64,000 bases of DNA from assembly GCA_963457665.1 (NCBI GenBank), contig OY735201.1:29144841-29208840 (forward strand). The letters are read 5' to 3'. The notes beneath the pieces were generated by a model. That model saw only the letters and a program-made list of their open reading frames with translations, searched no databases and was not told the origin of the DNA. A program made the translations under genes and the position numbers. This DNA is from Thysanoteuthis rhombus. Lineage: Eukaryota; Mollusca; Cephalopoda; Oegopsida; Thysanoteuthidae. Below are positions 21,861 to 35,529 of this stretch, in pieces (positions within the stretch are counted from its first letter, which is position 1; each line of letters opens with the position of its first letter).

Positions 21861-23654
21861 GAATTACATAAATCTGTGAATAGTCCTTGTCATGTATGAA
21901 AAACATCAAATTATGTTGAAAAAGAAATCTTTTGGACATTAATTTGAAAAGGTAGATGATCCTACGACAACTAACATTCCCAAATTTACTGATGTCAAAG
22001 AGAATCCACCATCTTAAAACTGATGCTTTTTTTCCAAGAAGTACTAATTAACTGCTATTAAACTGTCCTATCCATGCATGAATCAATAAATAAATTTAAG
22101 CAGATTTTATACCACTTTTTACTTGCTGAGTAATTATATGAAATTTGTAGGACCCCAGATTAAATTTTCATACATAAGATACAATAGAATATACAAGTGG
22201 GCAATAGGCAACACTGAAAAGAAATCAGAAGACGGCCATTGCAAAAAAAAGTGGACGACCCCTGTCCCAGAAAATCACAACAAAAGGTATCCCAACAGTC
22301 TTGTAATTGTAGTATCAGGTGTACTTAATGACATACTAGAAGTCTACAGCAATCATGACCACTGGAAAGGTATGATTTTCAAGATGGTGTACAAGATGGT
22401 CGCCAAATCATTAAAATGACAATTGTTATCATCAACCCTAGGCTAGTTTTTTCAACCATTTATTGTAGTGTCAAGTAAGCTTGATACTATATTTAAGTTA
22501 TACTACAGTCTGATCACAGGAGATGTATAATTTTCGAGAGATCTTCCAAAATAAAGACATTTTAAAGATCTGGCGGCTAATGTAAAATCTAGAATAAACA
22601 AGTAAGCAATTTTATTGCCAAATCCCATGTTTAGAAAAATGTAAGAATCTAATTAGCATATCTATAGAATAATGAATAGATTATGATTACAAGCACAGTT
22701 AACCATTTCATATTTACAAGATGAAATTAAGGGATTTCTGACAAATAGATTCCTGACCATTTGGAAATCAGTAGCCCAAAGGAAAATTGAATGAACAGTA
22801 TGAGGAACATTTTAATTTTGTGACAATGAGGGGAAAGACGTAATAGATACTGAGATATGATTCTAACACACAAGCAAAGGGCGAAAGATCCCAAAAACAG
22901 GCAATCATTGAAAGAGCTGAGGGACTCATAAGTGATACCAAGTCCAATCTCTATCCCAAATATTGTCTTTTTGTTTGTTTCTGATATCATGTGGATGTTG
23001 TTGAATTTTCTTCCAGGTTAATGGACACACTATTGTTCATGCAGTTCAATCATGTGCCTTTATGACTGAATGCATTTATCATTAAAAAAAAAAAAAAAAA
23101 ATACCTCACCCCAAAGAAATCGTAAAAAAGTTTTTCAATGTTCTTTTGTAATGATAAGTAATACATAGATATACTGCCTCTGTTGCCTCCAGTCACTTCA
23201 TAGCAGCTAAATTTGACAATTTCACTCTGTACATATTGAATGAAAATTAGATTTCATATAATTTCCTGTAAGAAAATTGTCTGACCAACCAGTTTAGCAG
23301 GTGTCCACAGCTCTGCTGTCAATTTTTTTTACACCTATTATCCAGACTCAGACTGTTTTGTATGTGTGAATATCCTTGTATGGTCTAATGCCATTAGAGA
23401 AAACTTCAAGTGGCAATAAATTGAATCTCTCCACCTGAAATCCAGGAATTTTCACGTGTTTACATTGGGAAGTGTCAGACTGTCAAGTACACAATGGTGT
23501 CCTGAAGTGATGAGAACACTCCATCTGACAAATATCAAATTTGACTGCTCACAGTTCTCAGAGGTCAAATCCAACTTCCCTTCACAACTGAAAGAAGGAA
23601 AACTATGTTAGCAATTTCATGCTTTTTTCAAAAAGTGCACACTCAGCCATAATT

Positions 23655-24260
23655 TGAGAGCCAATGAGCTGTATGAAGAGACTCAAGTACAGACACAGGA
23701 GTGGAAACCATTATCAAAGCTTCAGACAAATTATATGAAAAGAATAAGGCCGAGGATGCATTCACTGCCTTTGAAAACTTTATCCAATCCAGACAGCCAT
23801 CAAAAAGACTATATAACTGAATTTGATTTGAGACTGAGCAAAATTAAAAGTCCTGCCAACCTCACAAATAAAGCTTCCTTATGCCAAGCAACATCCATCA
23901 AATATAAATTTCAACACATAAAAACACCAATAGAATGAATATCCATCACCAGTAAGAATGATCCTACTGGTGCAGGTGATATTGATCCTCAATTAATGAG
24001 GACAACCAATATGATGACCAGGAATACTATGATGAGAGTGCTCAAGCTCAGAGTAACAGTATTTCAACAAATGCCTACCTTGCAAACCAAAATTGGAGGA
24101 CACCTCAATGTATGAACCAATGTTAAAACTCCAGAACAAGGCCTTCCATTTAGCCTCAGTAGCCAGACCGTCAAGCAGCAGCGGGCTACCAACCCAATTC
24201 ACATATTACCACAAATCCACTAGATGACTTTGGTCAGCCCACCAAAAACAGATTCTGTAA
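23655..24260 (+). pseudogene. Decayed retrotransposon gag-like fragment
   Basis: Frames on the plus strand give D-K-L-Y-E-K-N-K-A-E-D-A-F-T-A-F-E-N-F-I, then D-Y-I-T-E-F-D-L-R-L-S-K-I-K and A-S-L-C-Q-A-T. These look like the gag-like (UBN2-type) segment of an LTR-retrotransposon polyprotein. At 24.21 kb N-P-L-D-D-F-G-Q-P-T-K-N-R-F-C-K-S looks like the entry to a broken zinc knuckle. Frameshifts and stops show it is dead. No LTR was identified. Confidence 0.45.
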
Positions 24261-24299
24261 ATCAATTATTGGATAGTTCACTGTCCCCATGTTCCTCCT

Positions 24300-26480
24300 A
24301 ATGCACTTACAGGGTTTGTGATAGAGGGTGAATTAGATGGCAAGTTGTTCCTCTTGGATCCAAGCTCCAGCAGAGGACCTTCTGACTAGGCATGGAAGAG
24401 GGGGAAGATTTGAGGAAAATGACCCTTAGATCAAAACAGATAATCTCACTTGACAGAAGGAATCCCTTTGCCTTGTTCCGTTAATCTTGAAGTTATTTGG
24501 TTCCACCTTCAGAGGTTAGTTGCAAGGACTCTTCAGTTCCTTATGGGATAGTGGATACAGGTAGACATTGTACATTCTTGTAACGAGAGCTCTAGAAAGT
24601 ATTGCTGGACATAACCTCAAAAATTGACCAAGCTGTCAAAGAACCAGGCAATAGAGGGCATTATAGTTAAACATATTGCCAATTTTCTATTTGACAGCAT
24701 CCAAAATTTCCATAACACTTTGACAAATTTCATCAGCGATTGTTTACTGGTCAAGCTGAACTCAACGTTCATATTGAAGTTCTAACAAGTAGAGATGAAA
24801 TGGTATGAAAATCTTATATCACGACAATTTGTGAGAAGTTTTTATCCACTGTAAAGAATGGTCTTTACAAAATCGTTTTCATAAACAAATGCAATAAATT
24901 ACATTTTTCACCTCAGTTTTCATTGCCATGGAACCTTTCAATAGCATATAGATAGAGACCAGAATTATCACAGTTGACAGTATTATTGCAGTATTTTTAA
25001 AATATTCTGCAAATTTTAGAAAGTACCAATACACAAATTGAAATCAATTCAGCAAGTTTTATTTTTGGAAATCACAAATTAGATTAGCAACACTGCACCC
25101 TTTGTACATATAAAGAAAATTTTTCTGAATATAAATTACATCATTCCTGAGTAGTAGATCAACTAAAATAATCAAGTAAATTTTGATATTTCTAATTTCA
25201 AACAGATCAATTTTTCATTGCATAGCCAATCAATCTTAAAAATCAAATATTCCTAATTTATTCCCAGTAGTTGGCCATCCTAGGAGTGTAAACAAATATT
25301 TACACTAGTTATCATATTCTGTTTGCAAAGGGAATTATTATTAAATAAATATTTGTATTGAAAGAAATTATTTTGTACCAGAATTTGTATAAAATAATTC
25401 TATACAATTCAGAAATGAATGTTCATCTTTAGTAACACAATAACGTGTACTTTTCTCGTGTCCTATTTCAACTGCTTTATTATTAGTTCCTGTGATAAAA
25501 CCAGTCAACCCGAGTTGACCCAACCAAGTGATAAAATTGATGATGAATTCACTCTTTCAACTTGAGAGAATGAATTTGTCAGCAATTTTTGATTATGTTA
25601 TATGCATGACATCACTGGTTTTTGGTGTACACATTATCATGGTAGTGACAAACAAAAATGAAGTCAAAACTCAATATTAGAAGACAATGACACTAAATTT
25701 GAGGACTAAAGTGAAAACATGAAAATCATTTTTTTTCCTATTTGATGTTTTAAATGATCATAACCTCCATTTCATCAGGAAGTTTTTCATTTTCGTGAAA
25801 TATAAAGTTTTGAGTTCATTTAATTCAAATCCTTTTACCAAACACTCTAACAGGAGGAGTATTTCTCAATGCTGATTGCCAGTTATTTCCAAATAGTGCA
25901 TAAAAAGCATATAAAAACATAATAGCACAAATGCATATGTAACTCAGAACAGAGATATGAAAAACATCGGAAGAGAATATACAATAATGAAAAAGGGAAG
26001 AAAAATTAATTCTTATTCACTGATAATACAACTCAAGGTTGCCAAATATGTCCCATTTCAGACATGGTGTCCATTTTTAGTCTAGTATGTCCAATCAAAA
26101 TTGGAGACAATTGGACACCCAAAATTGTCTGAATTATAATTTATTCGAATCAATATTTCCAAAACCAAAACTAACAGCCCTGTATACGAATGATCCTTTA
26201 GAAAACTATAATTTATGGTTTATGATTCAATTATCAATTTTGATTTCATCACGAAGCAGAAAGGCCTGCACATCCAAATTACAATATAAACTAATCTTAT
26301 TGCTGGAGCACATTGAGATATCAAAATGACCAGTACCCACCATCACAGTCAATAATTGAACAACCCTAGCATTAAAATTTGAAGTCATAAAAAAAAATTT
26401 CATTGAAAAATAAATACGGTCAGAATAAATTCTATTAATGACATCATTGGCAATTTCCACTAAGAAAAAAAAATAAAAAA
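24300..26480. other. Intron 2, probably decayed retroelement then nothing recognised
   Basis: 24.3-24.8 kb continues the less AT-rich texture of the gag-like relic. 24.8-26.4 kb is AT-rich with no signal. Confidence 0.45.
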
Positions 26481-26485
26481 TAAAA

Positions 26486-26488
<3 letters not shown>

Positions 26489-26548
<60 letters not shown>
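26489..26548. repeat. (TA)n microsatellite
   Basis: About 30 TA units with one CA interruption, preceded by an A-rich tract. Tyr/Ile open frames across it are spurious. Confidence 0.95.
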
Positions 26549-26559
26549 CTTAGATTCCC

Positions 26560-28890
26560 CAAATATTTCTGGATGTGTTTTATTATCAATATACCCATGA
26601 AAATAAGGCCTCAAAAAGGTCAGAGAAGCTTTTTCTCCGAAAATAAAAAAAATTTTAAAAAAAGAAAATAGAAAAATTAGGAGTCTGTTGAAGTACTGAT
26701 GCCAATTTTCCAGTCTAGACGAAATGGTATAGCCATGAGAGCTGAAATGCACACGCACACACAAAAGGATAGAATCCTTTGCTATCTTTGATGGATATGT
26801 CTGTTCTATTTTCCTGGAAAATTCTAACATTGCATTTTTTTTCATTTTACTTTTTCAATTTCTGAAAGGTATATTGTCTATTTCTCTGATATATCCAAAC
26901 AACTCCATCAAAAGCTTTTTCAGTTCCATTTATGTAAACAACAGATAGAGGGAGGGAGAGAATATGTGTTAAAAAGATGTATATTCTGATCAATAGATGA
27001 GGTACTAAGCATTTTTTTTTTTTTAATGTTGCCAAGCATCATTCATTATTAGTTGCTAAAACTGTTTTGAAAAATAGCTCAAACTTTTCAATTCACAGCT
27101 AACTTTACAGCTAAATGTCATGCATACACATTTGAAGCCCACTCATCTAAATTAATAACTATACTCTAAGACTGCAGAGCAAATTATGGATAGAAATTGT
27201 ACACTTAATTCAATTCTAACTTACTAATTGTCTCTTCAGACTAAATACTACCACAACACATTTTTAACCAGTAGGGGTTTCAATCACAAGACACAATCAA
27301 AATACCCTGATGTTGCCCCAGGAAGATTTTATTCAGAGTCAGATTCCTACATTTAATAATTACAGCTTCCAAAATCGTAAATCTTCTTCAGTCAAGATTA
27401 GGGAGTTTTGAAAGTTTTTGCAGTTGAAACCCCTCTCAATTAGTAATTCAAATTCCCACCACTCACCAGATCAAATCAACAAAGTAATGACTAAGCCAAA
27501 TACATATTTGTTAAAATAAATGTTGATGGTCAAAGACTTCGAAAATGGCTCATGGTTCGGTCAAAAGTGCTAGGCATAACACTTTTGGACAAATATTACA
27601 CTCAATGAATCTAACCATACATTGCCTGGTGTAGAAACAAGGGGGAAAAAAATGACAAAGATGCTCCTTCTGTCTTACTTAATCAAACGTACAAATGAAG
27701 GATTACTGACCTAGTATATATATATATATATCTTAGTTTATTTCAAATATTTCTTACATACAGAGAGCTCTATATTTTAGATGAAATTCTTGAAATAGAG
27801 CTTCAATATATTTTTTCATTTTCAACTGTATTTTGCTGCATTCTGACAAAATGTTCCGATGTTCTTTCAACTTTTGGAGCAATTAATAATGTCTGATCTT
27901 GTCTAATTCTAGGAACATCCGCACGACAGATGAAATACTCACAATGAATATATTTTGTCCCGTATTTCCAAAATACAGAGATAAAAGGGTTTACAGTATA
28001 TGAAAAAAATAAATAAGAATAAGAAAATAACTGAAAATAATTCATACACTGTAAAAATGGCAGGGAAAAGTGCCCATCTGAGCCTTATTTGTTCATACAG
28101 GATTTCAAAAAAATCTATTTACAAAAGAAAGGGCAATCTTTTCATTCAACAAATTTTGAAAGAGAAAAAAAAAAAAAAATGTCTGAGCCTTATTTCAAAA
28201 TATCCTAACTGATATCTAAATGCAACAAAAATATCTAAATTTAGGCATAAAATAACCAGGTTGGCAATGTTAAAAGCAGATCTATTGAGCAACAGTACAA
28301 TCAATGTATCAGCTCAACTCAAAAACTGGCATATCAGGGTTTACACAGATCTCTAGCAAGTTAAACACTATATAGCATGTGGCACTCAATGCTCACAACT
28401 AGTGGAAAAAATTATATTATATACACACAATTCAAATGAATCAAATTTGTTTCACCCCAAATACGTTTTTGAATTTAATGAATGACATTCACTAAATATG
28501 GAGAACTAAGGAACTTACATCTTATTTACCAACCAGGGGCAACCAGAGTATAACGAACACCCCTACCACCTACAAATAGTTCATTATAACAAAGGTTTAC
28601 TGTGTTCGTTAGTAAAAAGAGAAAATACATTCAAGAGGAACAAACAGCACAAAGAATGACTAGCATTAGATGCTTTTTTTTCTTATTAGCCTCTACCGAG
28701 TATATAATCAATATTGGGGTCTTATCCACCTGAATCCTTTAGCACAATCCACTGATCAGCAGTTATTATGGGTCAAAGAGTTAATTCTGATCAAGGAATA
28801 ATTCCAAAACATAAAGGGAGATAACTATGTAAATTCTATGGTAAAGTTGCCACTGGATTTGACTAAAATTTTCACATTATTTTGCGAGTG
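26560..28890. other. Intron 2, nothing recognised
   Basis: AT-rich. A small 10-bp inverted pair TAACGAACAC/GTGTTCGTTA lies at about 28554-28616. No coding signal. Confidence 0.5.
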
Positions 28891-28892
28891 GC

Positions 28893-29385
28893 ATCTATTA
28901 TTCTTCTGCTTTTTCTTTCAGCTGATTTAATGAATGTGTGTAGTCCATGGTCGAGTAGCTTCTGCTAAAGTTAGCTTGCCTATGTGGATGGTTTTCATCT
29001 AGTGTTTTTGTGATTTGGTAGGTTTGATTTTTGTGAAAAGTTTGTATATGCAGTTGAGTAGGCCTATAGTTGTTAAAGATTTTTTTAGGTATCCTTTCTT
29101 ATATAAAAGCATTATGATTGCAGTGTTCCAATTTTCTGGGACTTTGTTTTAGGCATAAGTTGAATAGAATAGCCAGTTTCCTAGTGATGATTTCACCAGC
29201 TTTTTTGAGTAGAACAATGGTGATGTTGACTGGTCCAGAGGCTTTTCCTTTGTTTGTTGGTTTGATAGCTTGTTTCACCTAGGGGTTACTTCTTGGAAAT
29301 CCTTGAGCTAATTGCTCGCGTTTTGCATATCCTGTTTGTTGTTTTGTAGTTCTTGCTTGGAGGAAGAGAGTTTTTGCAGTATCCG
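28893..29385 (-). pseudogene. LINE reverse-transcriptase N-terminal fragment
   Basis: Read on the minus strand with frameshifts, it gives A-I-K-P-T-N-K-G-K-A-S-G-P, A-I-L-F-N-L-C-L, N-N-Y-R-P, T-K-T-L-D-E-N and S-T-M-D-Y-T-H-S-L-N-Q-L. These are the finger and palm motifs (G-K-A-P-G-P-D, N-Y-R-P, D-E-N-Q) of a non-LTR reverse transcriptase. It is truncated at both ends and decayed. It may or may not be the same LINE family as the (GAT)n-tailed copies. Confidence 0.7.
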
Positions 29386-29989
29386 ACCAAAAAACACAAA
29401 TACTTGTTTGATAAATGATTTTATAGTGAGATATGTGTGCCATTCATAAAAAGAATGAGAATCCTAGTATAAAAATAGATCCCCCCCCCTAGATATTTAG
29501 AACTGATGATAGGGTAGAGAATCACCTCAAAATGTAGCCAGTAGAAAGTTGATTTTTATTGATTGTCCTTCAATCTTCAATTGAGCTTGTAGTTTTGGGG
29601 GGAAGGAGACACAAACAAACAAACAAACGGCTAAAATATTAATATGTATGATTAAGGGGTAGTTTTTGCACTGAAATATTCCATTAAAGTGTGGAAATTA
29701 TAAAATATAATGTACTCTCCTATATTTACAAGACAATTTTTTGAATTATTTTTATTTATTTTTATTTCATATTATTTTATTATTTTATTTATGTATTTTT
29801 TCCATGATGTGTCTGCAAACACGGCCCCTAATACTTGAAGGGGGTAATGTGATCTATTTACAACTGCTATGATGACAGAAGATAATGTGTTATGTCATCA
29901 AGAGAACATTTATTCTATCAATTCTTGAGATAAAATGAATAGATGATGCATTCTTTTTTTTTTTTTGTTGGTTGGTCTTGATTTTGTTG

Positions 29990-30335
29990 AATATCGATTT
30001 TTCTCAGCAGTATCTTGTTGGATTGATATGGAACTTGGTCCAGACCTTCAGGTGAAGCATCCTCATCTTCCTCCTCTGACTACCACCACAACTAGTAATA
30101 TTAATAAATTTTCTCAGCCGTATCATGTGGGATTGATATTAAAATTGGTCCAGACATCCTCTTCCCCCTCCTTGCTACTATTAACACAACTAGTAATGCT
30201 AAATATCAATTTTCTTAGCCATATCCAGTTAGATTGATATCGAACTTGGCTGAGACCTGCAGATCCACCATCCTCATTTTATTCTTCTTCCTCTTGCTGC
30301 TACTAATACCACAACTAGTGATGCTACTACTCTGT
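29990..30335. repeat. Three-unit tandem repeat of about 100-125 bp
   Basis: Units begin at about 30000, 30110 and 30210. Each has TTTTCT-AGC-TATC, GATTGATAT, ACTTGG-type sequence, CATCCTC-TC and end in ACAACTAGT-ATGCTA or similar. They are diverged, so the expansion is old. Confidence 0.75.
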
Positions 30336-31130
30336 TTACAATCCCTCTGAAATATGGATGTAAGGTTAAAGGACACATCATTAAACTTATAGGTACCTGT
30401 CAATAGAATAATTGATTTTAAGTAGGAATTTTTCCAGTTCTATATGAGAAAAATATTTGACAGAGCTTATAAAATATTTTCATAAAACAATAAGTAAACT
30501 GATTCTATTGATAATTAAAACTCTCTGTATATCTATCTATGAATCATCATTTTTATCGATGTTCAGTTTGAAATCACATACATACTTACTTTAAAATTTT
30601 ATTTTTAATAAGTGTTCTTAATCTTCGAAATTGATTTAGAGGAATAGTTGAACAACTTGATTACATTAAATGAAAATAATTAGGATATTCTTTGTATTTT
30701 CTGTTATGAAAATTCATTTTTATGAAAGCAAAAGGACTTTTAGACTGACAAATGCCTTAAAGGCACAATTATAAAACTCTGTACACTCAGTGTGCTTTCA
30801 TAAAATAAAGAATTTTAAAAAAATATTTGTAAAAGGAATCTTCGTCTTCCCTCTCTCAGTTGGTCACTAACATACTATTCAAGGAATATAAATGCACGAA
30901 CCCCAAGACTTGACTCAAAATCATTATGTATGCTGAAAGTAAATATCCTGCATGTGCATCTTAATGTGAAATGGACAACATTTGGGGTATCGTTGTACTG
31001 AACCTTAGCCCAATATTCTTTGTTGGATACAGAAAACGCTGGAGGAAAAAAAGTTGTGGACTTGAGCAAGAATACCAATGAGCCTACTTATAAGGACGCA
31101 TGTATATTTGGCTTGGTTCTACAGATCAGT
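30336..31130. other. Intron 2, nothing recognised
   Basis: AT-rich sequence. A 67-codon minus frame at 30875-31078 has no recognisable domain and is probably an old repeat. Confidence 0.5.
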
Positions 31131-31139
31131 TATAGAAAA

Positions 31140-31391
31140 GCCCTCCCCCCACTCCTTGTTTTAAATAGGGCCAGGTAGTTGCTTCATTATTATGGGGTGG
31201 AGTTGCTAGTCCCATGCCTAAAATAGACTACCTTACAGGGCTAAACAGCTCCAACTGCTCTGCTATTTACTCATATCTTGGGATGGGATAGATTTGAAGT
31301 TAATGCGAAGTAAACATAAGCAGCCTCGAACAAAACTGGAACTCAGTCAATTCTGTTTTCTCTATTGTAACCGCTACGCTACTCCACACCT
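31140..31391 (-). repeat. tRNA-related SINE, family A, copy 2
   Basis: Read on the minus strand it begins AGGTGTGGAGTAGCGTAGCGG, the clearest A box of the family here. It continues through GAGGCTGCTTATGTT, GAGTAAATAGCAGAGCAG and GGCATGGGACTAGCAA, parallel to the other two copies. The B box is decayed (GAGTTCCAGTT). Confidence 0.6.
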
Positions 31392-31945
31392 ATCAAAAAT
31401 GTTCGCCCTTTCGTAGTTTTTGACAAGCAAATCTATTTATGTCATTATGAAAGATAGGTCATTTGTGTCATGCAAAATTGATCGACCATCGAAAAAATAA
31501 GATGAATGGAAATAGTTGTCAAAAATTGAAAATTATGATTTATTTTTCAGTTCTTCATTTTTAGAACTTCTTCACTTCTCAATTCTTGGCTCTTCCTAAT
31601 TTTCCCCAATTTAAAGAAAATCTTTTTATTTCTCTTTCATTCTGAAACCTATCTCTAAGAAAATTTTCTTCCTTTCATTATTAACAATCATTCAGTTGTT
31701 TCGTTTATCGTTTTCCTTTTCTCTTTTCAGATAAGTAAACAGAAAATGAACCATTGGAAAAACCATGCTCTAAAACACCTTTCAGCCTTGCCATCTTTAT
31801 TGAAAAAAGATTATGTTCATAATTGTAAGAAAATATAATGAAAAACCTGTGAGCAATCACTTGATTTAGTTTGTCATCAAGATGTTCATGAAATTTCTTG
31901 TCTATCAGAAAATTTCTAATTATTTAGTCAGCAAGGTTAATCGCT

Positions 31946-32974
31946 ATGGAAATTCCTATGGTCATAAAGGCCATCATTCTACAAGGTGTAGATCCCATAT
32001 ACATCAGAGTATGGCAACATATATACAGTCACAACAACTCCTTTATCGGGCTACATGAAGATTTGGAGCCCTTTCAGCCCCAAAAAGGGGTAAAACTACG
32101 CTATACCAGTTCACCCAAACACTTTACCGCCTACCTAGAGATGATCTTCAGAAGTCTAGACTGGGAAAATAAAGAAATCAAAATAGATGGTGAATATTTG
32201 AGCAACCTATGATTTGCAGACATCGCCCTTTTCCTAGAGAACCTACACAACCACCAACTAATGCTAGATGAACTAAATGAAGAAATTAAGAAAGTTGGCC
32301 TACACGTGAACTTCAGCAAAACAAAGATCATGTACAAAAAATCACGTCGGAAATAAAAACACACAAATCAAAACCGAAGACATAGAACTGGACAAAGCAG
32401 ACCACTACATCTACCTAGGACAACAACTCTCCATGAAACCCTCGAATGTAGAAGAAATCAAGTAAAATATCACCATAGAATGGCAAGCCTTTCGCAGCAC
32501 AAGCTCAACCCTCAAAAACAAGAGGATCCCTTTAATCCTGAAAAAGTGCATACGACCAATGCAACCTCCTGAGAGTCACTTATGGAGCTGAAACATGGAA
32601 CCTAACCCAGAGACTAACCCTCAAACCATGCAATGGACACATGAAAGAATCATGCTCAACATCACATTGCGAGTTCATAAGACAGCACAGTATATAAAGG
32701 GAAAAACAGGAGTCTGAGACATCATAGAATCCATTCAAAAAAACTCTAACGGCAATGGGCTTGTCAGGTTGTATGAATGGCAGACAACCAATGGACACCA
32801 CAAAATGGATCCCTACATATCACATGCGCAACCGAGGCCGGCTGAGTAGTAGATGGAGAGATGAACTCGACAAATTCAGAGAGTATTGGCTCTGCGACGC
32901 CCACAATAGAGAAATGTGACGAATCCTGGAGGAAGATGTCCAACGACGGACATTAAAAGACTGATGATGATGAT
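31946..32974 (+). mobile_element. LINE RT plus 3' end, longest copy (about 1 kb)
   Basis: It opens with M-E-I-P-M-V-I-K, runs through P-F-Q-P-Q-K-G-V-K-L-R, S-P-K-H-F-T-A-Y-L-E-M-I-F and E-Y-L-S-N-L, then a stop and F-A-D-I. The catalytic F-A-D-D box has lost its second Asp. L-N-E-E-I-K-K-V-G-L and F-S-K-T-K-I-M follow. After frameshifts the 3' module ends in GATGATGATGATT and an oligo-T tract. It is 5'-truncated and inactive. Confidence 0.8.
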
Positions 32975-33274
32975 TGCTTTTTTTTTTTTTTTTTTTTTTT
33001 ACCATGCAAAAGTGATAGACAATGTTAGCTGCCAAGTCAGGAGGTTTTCATTTCTCTCTCTACCCCATTCGTTTTCTCGTTGACAGAAATCCAAATTCAT
33101 TCCATAGTGAAAGGAAGCTTCCCTCTAGCCCCCCCCCCTACCTCAAGGACCAAAATTCACCGAACTTCAGTTCAAAGTGAAAGCAAAAAGGGGACAGGGA
33201 TGAAGCTAATTCAGCTCATTGTATAAGATAAACTTGTAATAATTCTAATATTTTGGGGAGGACGAACTTTTTAA

Positions 33275-33860
33275 TGTAAGAGTTTAGATGAAATTTCTTT
33301 ACCCTTCATTTTATTCCCCTGCTTTACTTTCGTACAACCAGCCATCAGCTGAAGAACTCAGAAAGGATAGGGAAGAAATGAAAGATAAAATTAAGAACTA
33401 AGACAACCTCCTCAATACACTCTCACTCTGAGTGAGCAGTTCATTTTTCTGTCTATCAATCTTCTACCTCACCTCAGACTCAGTCACCAACAGCTTGCTT
33501 CAATCAGATGTTGACACCCTTTGATCTCGCCAAGCCAATGTATGCCTTCTCGCTACTCTTTCTTTTCAGCTTTAATTCTATATTGAATAGTTCTTTCTCT
33601 AAGAAATCAAGGGCGATAAAATAATGAAAGACTAAAGAAAAAGAAAAAAAAAAGGTTTTTAGGTAACCAAGAATGTAATGTAAAAATACATACTGAAATT
33701 TGTTTCCGTTGACCTTTCAGCCTAGGTAGATTTTACAAGTATCTGTATAGTTCAAGTATTTGAATTCTTTCTTTGATAAGATTTTCAATTTATAGAGTAT
33801 TTAGATGCTTTTTTGTGTGTAAGATTTTTAATTCATAGTGTTAAGAATTGTGGATTTTTT
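33275..33860. mobile_element. hAT-type MITE, interrupted copy, left part
   Basis: It is homologous over its length to 46.44-47.09 kb in the same orientation. Shared landmarks are TTCATTTTATTCCCCT, TCAATCAGATG, TTAGCTTTAATTCTA-type sequence, AAAAATACATAC and TTTTACAAGTATCTG. The outer terminal repeat is eroded. The element is broken off where Penelope-like P2 begins. Confidence 0.65.
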
Positions 33861-33869
33861 TCTCATTAT

Positions 33870-34190
33870 ATATCTCAGGAATACAATATACATTATGATA
33901 TAATATCCAATGTGTGATGGGTTTATTTCATAGAATGCTTGATATATTAAACAATGTTTATTTAGAGTAGAGCTTATAATATAATGGAGTAAGGATTTGC
34001 TACACAAACAAGTTTATGTTCATATCCAGTTTGGGCTTTGGCGAATGATTTGATTCATTTTAGATTCCTAATAATTTTTATGTTTTTATGTTTGTTTGGG
34101 GTTTTTTTTTTTGAGGGAATCTATTTTTCTAGGTGGAAGGATATATATCAGTGGTTGGCCATTGCTTATGTTTTTCTGTTTCATCTAAAT
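33870..34190 (-). mobile_element. Inverted terminal segment of Penelope-like element P2
   Basis: It has the same orientation and order as the 13.37-13.74 kb end of P1: AATATCCAATGTGTGATGGG, GATTTGCTACACAAACAAG, GGCGAATGATTTGATT. It sits at the left edge of P2, inverted relative to the P2 coding region and right end. This resembles the inverted pseudo-LTR arrangement known for Penelope-like elements. Confidence 0.55.
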
Positions 34191-34199
34191 AATATACTA

Positions 34200-35448
34200 A
34201 ATATACCATAAATCAAAATATACTAAAGCCCTAAAGGTAAGCGGTTTTAATGAAACTAGCTTTAAATATGATGAAAGAATAAAATCCAATAGAGTAAAAC
34301 ATGGCAACAAAAAGTAGAGGTAGGAAAATCATTTGGTATACACCAACATTCAGCCTACAAATAAACACCAACTTGAAAAAAATATTCATCCAATTAATAG
34401 AAAAACATTTCCCTATTAAGTAAAATATCTAACAAGAACAAACTGAAAATTAGCTGTAGTTGTTCAGATGATTTTAATAACAAAACATATTAAAGTAATT
34501 AGAAATAATATGAATGGAGAAAGCATGAATAAACCAGATGGCAATTGTATGAACAAAAACAGATTCCCTTTGTAAAATAAATGTCTGAAATTGAATATTG
34601 TATATCAAGCTGAAATATCAACCCAAAAGAAACCCTTAGAAGTGAAATATTATATAGGAATATTGAAAAGTCCCACTAAACTAAGACTTGCCAACCATAT
34701 ATCATCATTTATGAATGAAAAACATCACTGTTGACACATTATTGGAGACTAAAATACCAAAACCAACATACATATCCCAGAATATTGAAACCTCATGTTA
34801 CCTATGTTCTAATGAGAAATTTGAAATCCTTACTTTTGTCAATAGGACAAAAAACAAAAACAGAAGAAAAGAAAGAAAAAAAAAAAAAAAAAAAAAAAAA
34901 AGAAAAAAGGGACATTCAAATGCCGGCATCGCTCAAAATTTCTATTAACAAACATAACTTAATAACTCTCACATAGATATACTAAAATATGTTCCCCCAG
35001 CCCCTTCAAAAAACAACCCCATCACCATAATTATCTTTGATAAGTGGAAATAGTCCAAACCCAGAATAATTCAATCAACTAAGGTCATATAAAAAGGAAC
35101 CCTAACATTGGGAAACAAATTCAAATGAAAATAGAATACTCTCAGGGAGGAAACATACCTCAAAGAACTGATGGATTAAGTACAACTGATAACAAAAATG
35201 CCAACATCATACCCTTCTAATTTATAATTACCAACAAAAACAGCATCCCCACTAAATAAAATAGAAAAACATAACAAGCAATGACTAACCACTAATGGAT
35301 AAAGAAATTAGAATAAAAGGAAGATCTTACCACCTGGAAAATAAACATCCACAATGAAAAATGTCCTAAATAGGAATATAAAATAAACTGAATCATTTGC
35401 CTGAAGAAGCCAGAAACATAAACGTATTTGTGTAGCAAATCCTTACTC

Positions 35449-35525
<77 letters not shown>
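34200..35525 (+). mobile_element. Penelope-like element P2, RT C-terminus and GIY-YIG region
   Basis: Read with frameshifts, the plus strand gives D-E-R-I-K-S-N-R-V-K-H-G-N-K-K-S-R-G-R-K-I-I-W-Y-T-P at 34.27-34.35 kb. Then come K-L-K-I-S-C-S-C-S-D at 34.44 kb, E-I-L-Y-R-N-I near 34.65 kb (GIY-YIG position), and R-L-A-N-H with F-M-N-E-K-H. The copy closes with N-I-E-T-S-C-Y-L-C-S-N-E-K-F-E-I-L-T at 34.79 kb. The 3' end has CTGAAGAAGCCAGAAAC, GTAGCAAATCC and a (TA)35 run. It is 5'-truncated, with stops and a poly-A expansion at 34.88 kb. Confidence 0.65.
35452..35522. repeat. (TA)35 microsatellite at the right end of Penelope-like P2
   Basis: Uninterrupted TA run at the junction between P2 and the host hAT-type MITE. 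Confidence 0.95.
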
Positions 35526-35529
35526 TCTG

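Noticed and set aside
22123-22419. 98-codon plus-strand frame
   Set aside because: Lies in a field of decayed transposons, with no recognisable motif or splice context. Insufficient to call a gene.
26227-26845. Overlapping 123- and 133-codon minus-strand frames with Ile/Tyr runs
   Set aside because: They are driven by the (TA)n run at 26.5 kb and A-rich flanks.
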